From Gemmatimonadota bacterium (lineage in GTDB: Bacteria > GCA-2686955): 22,603 bases of DNA. Positions 1 to 9,575 of the stretch are shown here, piece by piece; the first letter of the stretch is position 1; each line of letters begins with the position of its first letter. The notes beneath the pieces are model-generated. The model saw only the letters and a program-made list of their open reading frames with translations, had not been told where the DNA came from and ran no database searches. The stretch lies in NCBI GenBank assembly GCA_002686955.1, contig NYZA01000237.1, positions 1-22,603 of the forward strand, read 5' to 3'. The translations under genes and the position numbers were made by a program.

Positions 1-1680
1 CCAGGCCGGCGCCAGTCGCAGATCACCCGCCAGTAGATCGAGGGTGCCGCCGATACCGATGCAGACACTGGCGCCGCTGGCGGCCAGGTGACGGGCGCCC
101 CAGACATCCTGTTTCGGCATGCCGAAGGCAACGAGGATCACCTGCGCGCCCGAGCGTCGGATCGTCGTTACGATCTCGTCGTCCTCTTCGCTGGGGCGGT
201 CGGGATCGAAGCGGGGCGCGAGAGTTCCGACGATCTCGATTCCTGGGTAGCGCGATCGGGCTTCTTCGGCGGCACGCTCCGCCACGCCGGGACCGGCGCC
301 GAGGAAGAAGATCTTCCATCCTTCGTTCGCGCCCCGCTCCAGGATTCTTTCGGCGAGGATACGGCCCTGCACCTTCTCGCGAAGCGGCTCTCGCAAAAGA
401 CGGGCCGCCCGCACGACCCAAGCACCGTCGGGGATGTTGAGGCGGGTCTGGGAGAGGAGCTTCGAGAAAGAGGGCTCCCGCGCCGCCCGCATCAAGAAGT
501 TGACGTTTGGTGTCGCGATCTGGCTCGGTTTGCCCTCTTCGATGAATCGGGCCACCAGATCGACACACTCGTCCATGGTGACATCGTGAATCGGGACGCC
601 CAAAATCTGTCGCTTGACCGGATCCCCTATCCTCGCCGCGGCCGCTGCCTCGACGGCGGAGATATGGCCCACCGAGCGAGATCGGGTCACGGTATCGAGG
701 AGCTCGGCGAAGCTCTCGGCGGGGCTGCCGGCGAGCTTCCGACCCGCATCGTCGAGGGCCGCTCGGCCGAGCTTTGCGCAGAGCGATGGGTTGCAGGCGA
801 GCCGTACCAATGCAGCCCCCAGCTTCTCCACCTCCCCGACCAAGCCGGTGACTTCGTGCTCGATCAGCTCGCTCCCGGCGATTCCGCGCACAGCGAGCAC
901 GACCTGACCGGCGCTCATAGCTTCGATCACCGCGCCGCGGGTCTGTGGCGGTCCGAGGGCCACGGCGATTGTGGGGGCCTGCCCCTCGTGGAGGTGGTCC
1001 AGTGCCTCGCGCGGAGCCAGCCAGGGATCGAGCAGGCGTGTGCGCAGCTCGCCGGCGGTGCGGGCTTCCAGCTCTCGCACGGTCTGCAGGGCGATGCGCA
1101 CGTGGGTCTGCTCCGCCTCCCGCAGGGAGTGCAGGGCGGTGAGGACACGTTCCACGTCGGCCCAGCGACGCAGCGGCACCGGTACCGCCGCCAGGATCGG
1201 AAAACCGGGTCCGGCTCCGCTCGCCCAAGGAGAGCGCTCCACGGTGGGAGCCCCCGGCAGACGAACGCAGCGCGCCGGGGGAAAATTGGCGCGTAACGCG
1301 GCGAAATGGGCCGCCGAGGTGCTCAGGAGCACCGCGTGAGCGTAGAAACGCAAGGGGAAACGCCGCCGCGGCGGGTCGTCGTGCCCGGACCCGGCGGGAT
1401 CGATGACCACACGGCGCGGGATCCGATGGCGCATGCCCAGCGCAAGGGCCTCGCGCGTCGCCTCTGGCCCCACGCCGATGATCCCGCGCAACTTCACCTG
1501 TTCACGCAGCCTGCCGAGCTCCCGCGGCCGCTCGATCACGTGGAAGAGCTGGTCTCCGATCCGCTCCGCTTCGATCGCGCGGCGCAAGGGCGCGGGCGCC
1601 GCGGAGAGCCCCTCGCGCGGGAGAAGCACTGCCCAATGGTGGGGGCGTTTGGTCGACAGGGTGAAGGCGGTTGGAGACAT
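1..1680 (-). CDS. Glycosyltransferase fused to WecG/TagA/CpsF domain (C-terminus cut by window edge)
   Basis: This open frame starts at ATG 1680, one codon after an in-frame stop (1683-1681). It runs without a stop to base 1, giving about 560 visible residues. Residues about 1-340 resemble the C-terminal half of a GT4 glycosyltransferase: near 245-280 a segment contains AVIEAMSAGQ followed by SELIEHEVTGLVG, the usual nucleotide-sugar-binding lobe. Residues about 358-560 are a clear WecG/TagA/CpsF domain: TPNVNF (390-395), the IPDGA motif with its conserved Asp (D418), FGMPKQDVW (518-526) and GIGGTLDLLAG just before the edge. Members of that family transfer an N-acetylmannosamine-type sugar onto a lipid-linked acceptor at the inner membrane. 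A single chain would thus carry two sugar-transfer steps. The N-terminal part is diverged and its donor is unknown. No strong ribosome-binding site precedes the ATG, so the start is less certain than the reading frame. Confidence 0.85.
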   Translation of the reverse strand, partial: MSPTAFTLSTKRPHHWAVLLPREGLSAAPAPLRRAIEAERIGDQLFHVIERPRELGRLREQVKLRGIIGVGPEATREALALGMRHRIPRRVVIDPAGSGHDDPPRRRFPLRFYAHAVLLSTSAAHFAALRANFPPARCVRLPGAPTVERSPWASGAGPGFPILAAVPVPLRRWADVERVLTALHSLREAEQTHVRIALQTVRELEARTAGELRTRLLDPWLAPREALDHLHEGQAPTIAVALGPPQTRGAVIEAMSAGQVVLAVRGIAGSELIEHEVTGLVGEVEKLGAALVRLACNPSLCAKLGRAALDDAGRKLAGSPAESFAELLDTVTRSRSVGHISAVEAAAAARIGDPVKRQILGVPIHDVTMDECVDLVARFIEEGKPSQIATPNVNFLMRAAREPSFSKLLSQTRLNIPDGAWVVRAARLLREPLREKVQGRILAERILERGANEGWKIFFLGAGPGVAERAAEEARSRYPGIEIVGTLAPRFDPDRPSEEDDEIVTTIRRSGAQVILVAFGMPKQDVWGARHLAASGASVCIGIGGTLDLLAGDLRLAPAW

Positions 1681-1938
1681 CTATTGTGTCGGGGTGGGAC
1701 GATCGAAGAGGGGGCAGCTGTGAGAGAAACAGAGAGAGTACTACCCGATCGGTCGGGACGCTCGCTGTCCTCCACCCAAATCTCCGGGGGGACCGGAGAA
1801 TCGCCTCTCGCTCACCCTGTGGCACTCCCGCCGCGCGCGAGCAAGTAAGCGATTGACTGATGGGGCGAACCACTCAATCCTCTGCCCGGCGGGACAGGGG
1901 GCTACGGGATCGAATCGGACGAAGCGGGAAGAACCTAG

Positions 1939-2239
1939 CCGATCAGCTGCGGAGGCGCCGATTACGTTGCTCAGCAACGCGAGCGATGGATCGATGGCGC
2001 CAACTGCTTGGCTCTCGCCCCAGGGATCATCGCCCTCTACGATCGCAACCTGCGGACCGCCGCCGAGCTGTCGCGGCACGGTTTCGACATCGTGCGCGCC
2101 GAAGGAGATCCTGCTCGGCGGCATCGAGCTCGACCTCGACCACGCCGGGCGAACCTGCATCCTGCTGTCCAGCCACGAGATCTCCCGCGTCCGGGGCGGA
2201 CCTCATTGTCTCACCCATCCGCTCCTGCGCGACGCTTGA
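1939..2239 (+). pseudogene. Arginine deiminase C-terminal remnant, frameshifted
   Basis: Two adjacent frames together read as the C-terminal hundred residues of an arginine deiminase (ArcA family, arginine to citrulline plus ammonia). Frame 1 begins right after an in-frame TAG at 1936 and gives PISCGGADYVAQQR, then DGANCLALAPGIIALYDRN and a Phe-Asp-Ile-Val segment ending near 2103. Frame 2 continues from about 2104 with EILLGG, DLDHAGRTCILL and RGGPHCLTHPLLRD, stopping at TGA 2237-2239. Removing one G at about 2103-2106 (GAAGGAG to GAAGAG) joins the two. The catalytic Cys of the family sits in the GGPHC motif and is retained. The other three quarters of a normal ~400-residue enzyme are absent upstream: nothing deiminase-like is readable between 1681 and 1938. 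This is therefore a decayed relic. A sequencing error could explain the shift but not the missing N-terminus. Confidence 0.72.
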
Positions 2240-2309
2240 GGGGAGTGGGCCGAGCAGAGGAAGGGGCGTGGAGGCGGGGTGGGCTGCGGTTACAGGCTCC
2301 TTGTGGGGC

Positions 2310-2338
2310 TTGACCCCCGGAGGGCCCGATTCTAGCCT
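2310..2338 (+). promoter_or_regulatory. Possible sigma70-type promoter for the GT4 gene
   Basis: TTGACC (2310-2315) and TAGCCT (2333-2338) are separated by 17 bases and lie about 45 bases before the ATG at 2383. The -35 box is near consensus and the -10 box is weak. This is pattern recognition only. Confidence 0.35.
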
Positions 2339-2382
2339 CCCACGTCTCCACCACATCAGTTCCCGAGCAGGATGCCACGGCA

Positions 2383-3558
2383 ATGGCCAGAATCGATCGT
2401 TGGGGTGAGCCGGATCCGCACCGGATCACAGTGCTCTTCTTCAGCTGCAACTATGTGATCGGCGGCATGCAGAGGCAGCTCACCGATCTCGTGACCCATA
2501 TCGACCGCGACCGCTACCGCCCCCTCGTCGCCTGCTTCGGTCCATCCGGACCCTTCGCCGACGAGCTGAAAGCGGCGGGCATCCCCTTCGAATGCTGGAA
2601 CGTGGAGCCCTCGTACGATCTCAGCGCACCCCGGATGATCGCGCGCATGGTCCGCCTTTTGCGCCGCGAGCGGGTTCAGATCTTCCAGACCTACGAGTTT
2701 CCGACGAAAGTGCTGGGATGGACGGCGGGACGGATCGCGCGGGTTCCGGTGATCACCTGCGCCGAGCACGGCACCGGCGAGCCGAAAGACACTCCGCGGA
2801 AGACCTGGCTCCTGCGCAGACTCAGTCACCTCTGCGATCGTTTCATCTATGTCGCCGACGCTCAGCGGCGCTTCTATCGCGACGAGCGCGGCTTTCGGCT
2901 CGATGGCCGCACTGAAGTCATCTACAACGGAATCAACCATCGCCGATTCGACCCCGGCACCGTCGTCCCCGTCCCGCGCGCCGAGTTTGGGGTCGATGAC
3001 GACGCCCCGATCGTCGGAATCACGGCCGTCTTGCGTGAGGAGAAGGCGCACGAGGTGTTGCTGCGCGCGATGCCGGGGATCGAGCGGCACGCGCCGGGAG
3101 CTCGCGCGCTGATCGTCGGGGACGGACCGGAGCGAGCGAAGATCGAGTCGCTCGCCCGCGAGCTCGGCGTCGAAGATCGAATGGTCATCACCGGATTTCG
3201 CAACGATGTGGAGCGCATCCTGCCCCTCTTCGACGTGATGACCCTCTGTTCCGATCCGGTAGCCGAAACCTGCCCCCTCTCCGTGCTCGAAGCGATGTGC
3301 ATGGGGAAGCCGATCGTCGCCACGAGCGTCAGTGGTTTGCCGGAGCTGGTCGTCGAAGGGAAGACCGGCTACCTCGTCGGTATCCGTGACAACGAAGCTC
3401 TCGGTGAGCGCATCGGCGGTTTACTGGCGAATCGTGTCCGTGCCCGCACCATGGGTGAAGCAGGCCGGGCACGTGCCCTCGCCGGCTTCACCATCCCCCA
3501 TATGGTGGCGCACCACGAGCGCTACTACGAACAGATCTGGTCGGAGACCCAGCGCTGA
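2383..3558 (+). CDS. GT4-family glycosyltransferase
   Basis: A 391-residue cytosolic or membrane-associated GT-B enzyme, predicted to move a sugar from a nucleotide donor to a lipid-linked or glycan acceptor. The N-terminal lobe opens with ITVLFFSCNYVIGGMQRQL (15-33), the acceptor-side beta strand and Gly-Gly loop of GT4 enzymes. The hinge is at YNGINHRRFDP (181-191). The C-terminal lobe has VGITAVLREEKAHEVLL, LIVGDGPER (243-251) and the diagnostic E-x7-E pair, E295 and E303, in AETCPLSVLEAMCMGKP. Length is normal for the family and the frame is intact. It is isolated on the plus strand between the deiminase relic and the convergent korAB operon, whose last stop lies only 10 bases away. It presumably belongs functionally with the polysaccharide genes of this window. 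The exact sugar cannot be read from sequence. Confidence 0.93.
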   Translation: MARIDRWGEPDPHRITVLFFSCNYVIGGMQRQLTDLVTHIDRDRYRPLVACFGPSGPFADELKAAGIPFECWNVEPSYDLSAPRMIARMVRLLRRERVQIFQTYEFPTKVLGWTAGRIARVPVITCAEHGTGEPKDTPRKTWLLRRLSHLCDRFIYVADAQRRFYRDERGFRLDGRTEVIYNGINHRRFDPGTVVPVPRAEFGVDDDAPIVGITAVLREEKAHEVLLRAMPGIERHAPGARALIVGDGPERAKIESLARELGVEDRMVITGFRNDVERILPLFDVMTLCSDPVAETCPLSVLEAMCMGKPIVATSVSGLPELVVEGKTGYLVGIRDNEALGERIGGLLANRVRARTMGEAGRARALAGFTIPHMVAHHERYYEQIWSETQR

Positions 3559-3568
3559 GCCGAACCCG

Positions 3569-4606
3569 CTACTCCACATCCCAAGTCGCCCGCCCCGACA
3601 GCAGCTCCTGCATCGCCGCATCACCGACGGGTCCAGCACTTTTCTGAATCTCAGCGATCTTCTCGTGCACCGCCCGGTCGTAAGGCATCGAGTCGACCGC
3701 GCGCAACACACCGATCGGCGTCGGATAGACCGGAAAGCCAAGCCTCGCAAGCAAGAGCGCCAGAGTCGGTTCCGGCGCAGCCTCGTCGTGCACCAGCAGA
3801 TCGTCCTCCGCGATGCCTCCCTCGCCGAGTGTCACTACCTCCGGCGTAAGATCGCGCATGCGGATCCCTTTCTCTCCGCCTGGCCCGAAACGCATCGGTC
3901 GACCATGCTCGAGCAGAAGCTGCTGCTCCTTTTTGACCTTCTTGTCGGTGATGTTCTCAAATGCACCGTCGTTGAAGACGCTGCAATTCTGCAGGACTTC
4001 TACGAAAGCGACACCTTTGTGTTCCGCCGCTCGTCGCAGCACCTGCTGCATATGTTTCGGCTCTCGATCGATCGTGCGCGCCACGAAAGTCGCGTTGCAG
4101 GCGAGAGCCAAGAAAACCGGATTGAAGGGCTCTTCGATAGATCCATATGGTGTCGACTTGGTGATCTTCCCGACCTCCGACGTTGGCGAGAACTGCCCCT
4201 TGGTCAGTCCGTAGATCCGGTTATTGAAGAGAACGATTTTCAGATCGATGTTGCGTCGGATCGCATGGATCAGGTGGTTCCCGCCGATCGACAGACCGTC
4301 GCCATCGCCCGTGATGACCCAGACCGACAGATCTGGGCGCGCGGTCTTCAACCCTGTCGCGACCGCCGCGGCCCGACCATGAATCGTATGGAAACCGTAG
4401 GTGTTCATGTAGTACGGAAAACGGGAGGAACATCCGATTCCGCTGACGAATGCGTAGCGCTCCTTCGGAACTCCGAGTTCCGGCAACACCTTTTGGATCT
4501 GCGAAAGGATCGAGTAGTCGCCGCAGCCCGGGCACCAACGGACCTCCTGATCTGAAACGAAGTCCTTTTTCGTAAGCGTCGCGCTCTCCGCAACCTGGCC
4601 GCTCAT
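3569..4606 (-). CDS. korB: 2-oxoglutarate:ferredoxin oxidoreductase, beta subunit
   Basis: The 345-residue thiamine-diphosphate subunit of the CoA-acylating 2-oxoacid:ferredoxin oxidoreductase, which converts 2-oxoglutarate plus CoA to succinyl-CoA, CO2 and reduced ferredoxin (reversible). The TPP/Mg site is GDGDGLSIGGN (100-110) followed by NN at 128-129. Four cysteines fit the family's [4Fe-4S] ligand pattern: C25 and C28 in WCPGCGD, C59 in GIGCSSR and C208 in LQNCSVFND. The start overlaps the korA stop by 4 bases (ATGA), with GGGAGAAGAG just upstream, so it is translationally coupled. The length, and a partner with a fused gamma-alpha layout, match two-subunit KorAB enzymes. Assignment to 2-oxoglutarate over pyruvate or branched-chain 2-oxoacids rests on overall similarity to the KorB type, not on a residue I can verify. 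Confidence 0.93.
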   Translation of the reverse strand: MSGQVAESATLTKKDFVSDQEVRWCPGCGDYSILSQIQKVLPELGVPKERYAFVSGIGCSSRFPYYMNTYGFHTIHGRAAAVATGLKTARPDLSVWVITGDGDGLSIGGNHLIHAIRRNIDLKIVLFNNRIYGLTKGQFSPTSEVGKITKSTPYGSIEEPFNPVFLALACNATFVARTIDREPKHMQQVLRRAAEHKGVAFVEVLQNCSVFNDGAFENITDKKVKKEQQLLLEHGRPMRFGPGGEKGIRMRDLTPEVVTLGEGGIAEDDLLVHDEAAPEPTLALLLARLGFPVYPTPIGVLRAVDSMPYDRAVHEKIAEIQKSAGPVGDAAMQELLSGRATWDVE

Positions 4607-6441
4607 CGCTCTTCTCCCGAATGTTCCCGGATCGCCGCGAGAATCTCGCTTCGCTTGAAGGGACGTCCCTCGACCCGATTGAGCCGTTTCACGCGCACCG
4701 GGTAGGTCGCCTGCAAAAGAAACGCGAGTTGCCCCATGTTCATCTCGGGCACCAGCACCGTATCGAAACCGCTCAAGATCTCTCCCAGATCGCGAGGAAG
4801 AGGACTCAAGTGCCGCAGATGCACATGGCCAACATCGATTCCATCACCACGCGAGCTCTCGATGGCGGCCCGGACCGATCCATAGGTGGAACCCCAGCTC
4901 ACAATCAACAATCCACCCCGCCCCGGCCCGTCGATCTCGGTAGGAGCGTAGCTCCGCGCGATCCGCGCCACCCGTTCGTGCCGCAGGTCGGTCATTTCCT
5001 GGTGATTTGGCCCGCCGTAGGCGACGTTTCCAGTCTCGATATCGGTCTCCAGCCCGCCGATGCGATGCTCCATACCGGGTGTGCCGGGCAGGCCCCAGGG
5101 GCGGGCCAAAGTGTCGGCATCTCGTTTGCACTGGTGGAAAGTGTCGGCGTCCTTCCATACATGTGTCGCGAGCTGTGGCAATTCGCCGAAGTTTGGAATC
5201 AACCAGGGCTCCGCGCCGTTCGCCAGATACCCGTCGGTCAAGAGGATCACCGGCATCATGTACTCGAGCGCGATTCCGCACGCCTCATACATCGCATCGA
5301 AACAATCGGATGGGCTCCTGGCCGCGATCACCGGAATCGGAGTGTCGCCGTTTCTACCGAGCACCGCCTGAAAGAGATCGGACTGCTCGGTCTTGGTCGG
5401 CAGGCCGGTCGACGGCCCGCCGCGCTGAACATTGACGATCACCAGCGGGAGCTCCGCCTTCACGGCGAGACCGAGCGCCTCTGATTTCAGCGCCATCCCG
5501 GGTCCGCTCGTGGTCGTAATTGCCAACGAGCCTCCGTACGCCGCCCCGATCGAGGAACAGACACCGGCGATCTCGTCCTCCGCTTGAAAGGTCACGACAC
5601 CGAAACGTTTGTGCGCCGCCAGCTCGTGCAGGATGTCGGAGGCCGGCGTGATCGGGTAGGAACCGAGAAAGAGCGGCCGCCCCGATCGCGCCGATGCCGC
5701 CACCGCCCCCAGCGCCACCGCCTGATTCCCGGTGATGCTCCGATAGGTGCCCGTGGAGAGTTTCGCCGGCTCCACCCGAAACCGTGAGTGGAAGATTTCG
5801 GCTGTTTCTCCGTAGCTGTGGCCCGCCTTCAAGACCCTGATATTCGCCTCGGCCAGCTCCCCCTTCGACGCGAACTTCCGCGTGATCCAATCGATCGTCG
5901 GCTCCAGCGGACGTTCGTAGAGCCAGCACATCAGCCCGAGCGCGAGCATGTTCTTCGTGCGCCCGACCACCGATGAGTTGAGGCCCATATCGGACACCGC
6001 GGCCGCCGCGAGCTTGTTCATGTCGACTTCGACCACCTGAAATGCGTCGAGTGAGCCGTCCCCCCTTGGATCCTCCGTGTAGCCCGCCTTGGCGACATTG
6101 GCCGCCTTGAACGCCGCCGTGTTCAGCACGATCACGCCGTTCGGCTTGAGGATGTCGAGATTCGCCTTCAGCCCGGCCGGATTCATCGCCACCAAAGCGT
6201 CGAGCTCGTCGCCCGGCGTGTGGATGTCGACGCTTCCGAAGTTCACTTGAAAGCCCGAAACACCCGCGAGCGTCCCGGCGGGGGCGCGGATCTCGGCGGG
6301 ATAGTCGGGAAAAGTCGCGACGTCGTTCCCCGCGATGGCCGATGCGTTGGTGAACTGCGTCCCGGTGAGCTGCATTCCGTCGCCGGAGTCACCCGCGAAT
6401 CGAATCGTCACGGATTCGAGCGGTTGCACGGTTTGGGTCAT
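4603..6441 (-). CDS. korA: 2-oxoglutarate:ferredoxin oxidoreductase, alpha (gamma-alpha fused) subunit
   Basis: A 612-residue subunit combining the gamma domain (about 10-205; opens with IRFAGDSGDGMQLTG) and the alpha pyrimidine-binding domain (about 235-600). Alpha-domain signatures are YPITPASDIL (262-271), TTSGPGMALKSEA (310-322) and RGGPSTGLPTKTEQSDL (340-356). The C-terminal transketolase-C-like part contains LIVSWGSTYGSVR. The gamma domain contributes to CoA/ferredoxin chemistry and the alpha domain completes the TPP site with KorB. The gene is intact and of usual length. A promoter-like pair (6518-6489) gives a leader of about 40 bases. Upstream of the ATG only a weak GGAAA is visible. 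Presence of KorAB indicates that the TCA step at 2-oxoglutarate can be ferredoxin-linked. Whether it runs oxidatively or reductively cannot be told from these two genes. Confidence 0.94.
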   Translation of the reverse strand: MTQTVQPLESVTIRFAGDSGDGMQLTGTQFTNASAIAGNDVATFPDYPAEIRAPAGTLAGVSGFQVNFGSVDIHTPGDELDALVAMNPAGLKANLDILKPNGVIVLNTAAFKAANVAKAGYTEDPRGDGSLDAFQVVEVDMNKLAAAAVSDMGLNSSVVGRTKNMLALGLMCWLYERPLEPTIDWITRKFASKGELAEANIRVLKAGHSYGETAEIFHSRFRVEPAKLSTGTYRSITGNQAVALGAVAASARSGRPLFLGSYPITPASDILHELAAHKRFGVVTFQAEDEIAGVCSSIGAAYGGSLAITTTSGPGMALKSEALGLAVKAELPLVIVNVQRGGPSTGLPTKTEQSDLFQAVLGRNGDTPIPVIAARSPSDCFDAMYEACGIALEYMMPVILLTDGYLANGAEPWLIPNFGELPQLATHVWKDADTFHQCKRDADTLARPWGLPGTPGMEHRIGGLETDIETGNVAYGGPNHQEMTDLRHERVARIARSYAPTEIDGPGRGGLLIVSWGSTYGSVRAAIESSRGDGIDVGHVHLRHLSPLPRDLGEILSGFDTVLVPEMNMGQLAFLLQATYPVRVKRLNRVEGRPFKRSEILAAIREHSGEER

Positions 6442-6488
6442 GGGGTTTCCAGGTGGGCGAGCGAACTTGAAAGAGGAGCGAACCGGTC

Positions 6489-6518
6489 ACTATAAGCCGC
6501 GTACGGATGTCGGATCAA
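6489..6518 (-). promoter_or_regulatory. Predicted sigma70 promoter of korAB
   Basis: Read on the minus strand, TTGATC (6518-6513) and TATAGT (6494-6489) are separated by 18 bases. Transcription would start near 6482, about 40 bases before the korA ATG at 6441. This is the best promoter-like pair I see in the window, judged by box match, spacing and position. Confidence 0.55.
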
Positions 6519-6532
6519 CGAAGGGTCGGCTC

Positions 6533-6544
6533 TGACCGCGGTCA
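6533..6544. promoter_or_regulatory. 12-bp perfect palindrome upstream of the korAB promoter
   Basis: TGACCGCGGTCA is self-complementary over all 12 bases. It lies 14 bases upstream of the predicted -35 box, with its centre near -56 relative to the inferred start. That is a normal place for a dimeric activator to bind. The cognate regulator is unknown and no second copy was recognised in this window. Confidence 0.35.
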
Positions 6545-7004
6545 ACTCCTTGGGAGACTGCGCACTGGCGGGCGGGTTGCCGTGAATCACCGCCAGGCAT
6601 GCCCCGCGGCTCCGCGCCGCGCCGAACCTGCCGTACCGGGCGCGGCAACGCTCTGGAGCCGATCCCGTGGTCCCGGCCCGCATCCCGAAGCCGAAAACGC
6701 CGATTCGCCCTGAGGATCCTTCCCATTGCGCCCGATCTCAGGTTATCCTCACCCCAACAATACGCTCGAATCGCCCGCGCGCACCGGAAAGCGCCGCCCG
6801 GAGACCGATTCGAGCCCCCATCGCGGCGGCACCGTCCGCGGTGGCAGATCTGAAGCGCTCGGTTCCGGGGGGGACGAGCGCTGGAGTGGGGGTCTCAACG
6901 GGCCCCCGCTCCTCTTCTGTACGAAACCGCCCAAGAGCAGAATCCGCCGTTCCGCATCCCATTTTCGGGCCGTCTCCGGGCGCGCCTTCCGCGTCGCCCC
7001 CGAA
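6545..7004. other. Non-coding stretch between korA leader and methyltransferase gene
   Basis: About 460 bases with no convincing coding frame on either strand; open frames here are arginine/proline-rich artefacts of high GC. It contains 7-bp arms CTGGCGG (6565-6571) and CCGCCAG (6590-6596), and a longer hairpin at 6883-6912 listed separately. Nothing else is recognised. Confidence 0.5.
6883..6912. repeat. Inverted repeat, possible terminator of the aldehyde dehydrogenase operon
   Basis: GGAGTGGGGG (6883-6892) pairs with CCCCCGCTCC (6903-6912) through a 10-base loop. There is one T-G mismatch (a wobble in one RNA orientation). It lies about 92 bases past the methyltransferase stop at 7005 on the minus strand. 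No T-run follows on that strand, so a classical intrinsic terminator is not shown. Confidence 0.35.
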
Positions 7005-7814
7005 CTACCCCCGCCGGCAGCAAAAGAGCGCCGTCGACTCCACCCAAGCCGGATAGTGCGGATCGAGCACCGGAGCTCCGTCCATTCCCCCCTTCTCGTA
7101 GCTGCCCCAGGCCTCTTCCACCTCGAAGCCCGCCGTCTCGAGCATCGGCCGCAGCTCCTCCGGCTCGACATAGTGCTTTCGCAGATCGAGCGAGCGCACC
7201 CGCTCCGCGCCGTCGGCGCCCACGATCACCCATCTGTGGCGGCTCTCGATGCCGCGCCGCGCCGCGTCGTGTACCACCCGCTGGCTCCGGATCACCCGCT
7301 CCCCGGTCCCCGGCCGCACCCGCTCGTACCGCTCGATCCACCGCCCATCGAAAAGCGCGAACACCGCCTCGTGTGGACGAAATGCGTCGAGCAGAAAGAG
7401 CCCACCCGGCTCCAGATGCGCGTGCACCCGCTCGAACGTGCACGCGTACTCCTCATCGCTCCCCAGCAGCAGGCAGGTCTTCCGCGGCAGCAGCACCACA
7501 TCGAAGCGCCGCCCCAGATCGAAATCGCGCATATCGCCGACCCGCAGGTCGATCCTCGACCGTACTTCCGGACCCTCCGTCGCGATCTTCGCCCGGCTCA
7601 CCTGCAACATCCCCGACACCAGCTCGAGACCGGTCACTCGATGACCATCCCGCGCCAGAGGGATCAGAATCCGCCCCGTCCCGCACGCCAGCTCGAGCAC
7701 CGCCCGCGCCCGACCCCGCAGCAACCCCCGATAGAGCAGCACGTCCGCCTCGAACCCCTCGTAGTCGAGGTCGTACAGCTCCCAGGGGTAGTCCTGGTAG
7801 GTCGTCTCTTTCAT
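7005..7814 (-). CDS. Class I SAM-dependent methyltransferase
   Basis: A 269-residue soluble protein with a Rossmann-type SAM fold. Motif I is VLELACGTGRIL (39-50), the acidic residue closing strand 2 is in VTGLELVSGML (E64), and motif II/III surroundings are VGDMRDFDLG (92-101) and FDVVLLPR. The second half (about 150-269) adds beta strands typical of small-molecule methyltransferases and ends FCCRRG. The start is ATG 7814, 12 bases after the stop of the upstream semialdehyde dehydrogenase gene, so the two are probably co-transcribed. The ribosome-binding site is weak (GAG at about -9). The substrate is not identifiable. Linkage to an ALDH7 enzyme hints at an amino-acid-derived or amine compound, but that is inference from position only. 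Confidence 0.88.
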   Translation of the reverse strand: MKETTYQDYPWELYDLDYEGFEADVLLYRGLLRGRARAVLELACGTGRILIPLARDGHRVTGLELVSGMLQVSRAKIATEGPEVRSRIDLRVGDMRDFDLGRRFDVVLLPRKTCLLLGSDEEYACTFERVHAHLEPGGLFLLDAFRPHEAVFALFDGRWIERYERVRPGTGERVIRSQRVVHDAARRGIESRHRWVIVGADGAERVRSLDLRKHYVEPEELRPMLETAGFEVEEAWGSYEKGGMDGAPVLDPHYPAWVESTALFCCRRG

Positions 7815-7826
7815 CTTTGCTCGGAA

Positions 7827-9338
<1,512 letters not shown>

Positions 9339-9418
9339 GGTTCGTTCCTCTCAGGACCGGAAGTCTGTTTCGATTGCGCGAAGTGTAGCTGCAACGCAAC
9401 TCCCGACTCCAGCGGCCG

Positions 9419-9450
9419 CCTCCCCTCATCCGGGAATAGGAGGGGGGAGG
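9419..9450. repeat. Imperfect inverted repeat downstream of the polysaccharide operon
   Basis: CCTCCCCTC (9419-9427) faces GAGGGGGGAGG (9440-9450) across 12 bases; pairing needs a two-base bulge. It sits about 125 bases past the last stop of the polysaccharide operon and before the dehydrogenase gene. It could end transcription, but no T-run is seen. It overlaps the dispersed repeat at 9445-9467. Confidence 0.3.
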
Positions 9451-9467
9451 ACCGAGCACTGATCGGC
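9445..9467 (-). repeat. Dispersed 23-bp repeat, copy 1
   Basis: On the minus strand this reads GCCGATCAGTGC, one variable base (T), then CGGTCCTCCC. It matches 20080-20102 on the plus strand at 22 of 23 bases. Both copies are intergenic and near GC-rich hairpins, as expected of a small extragenic repeat family. Confidence 0.55.
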
Positions 9468-9575
9468 TGGTCGTCCGCACACGAAACCAGGCCCGCCCCC
9501 CGGCTCCGCGTGTCCGATCCGGATGTACCGGTTGCCCGCGGCTGCCCTCACACGCGCTCCCTGAGCGGATCCTGG

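Noticed and set aside
23-1296. Two ~400-codon open frames (one on each strand) over the left-edge gene
   Set aside because: Both are other-frame shadows. The third frame, open at the window edge, carries the WecG/TagA motifs.
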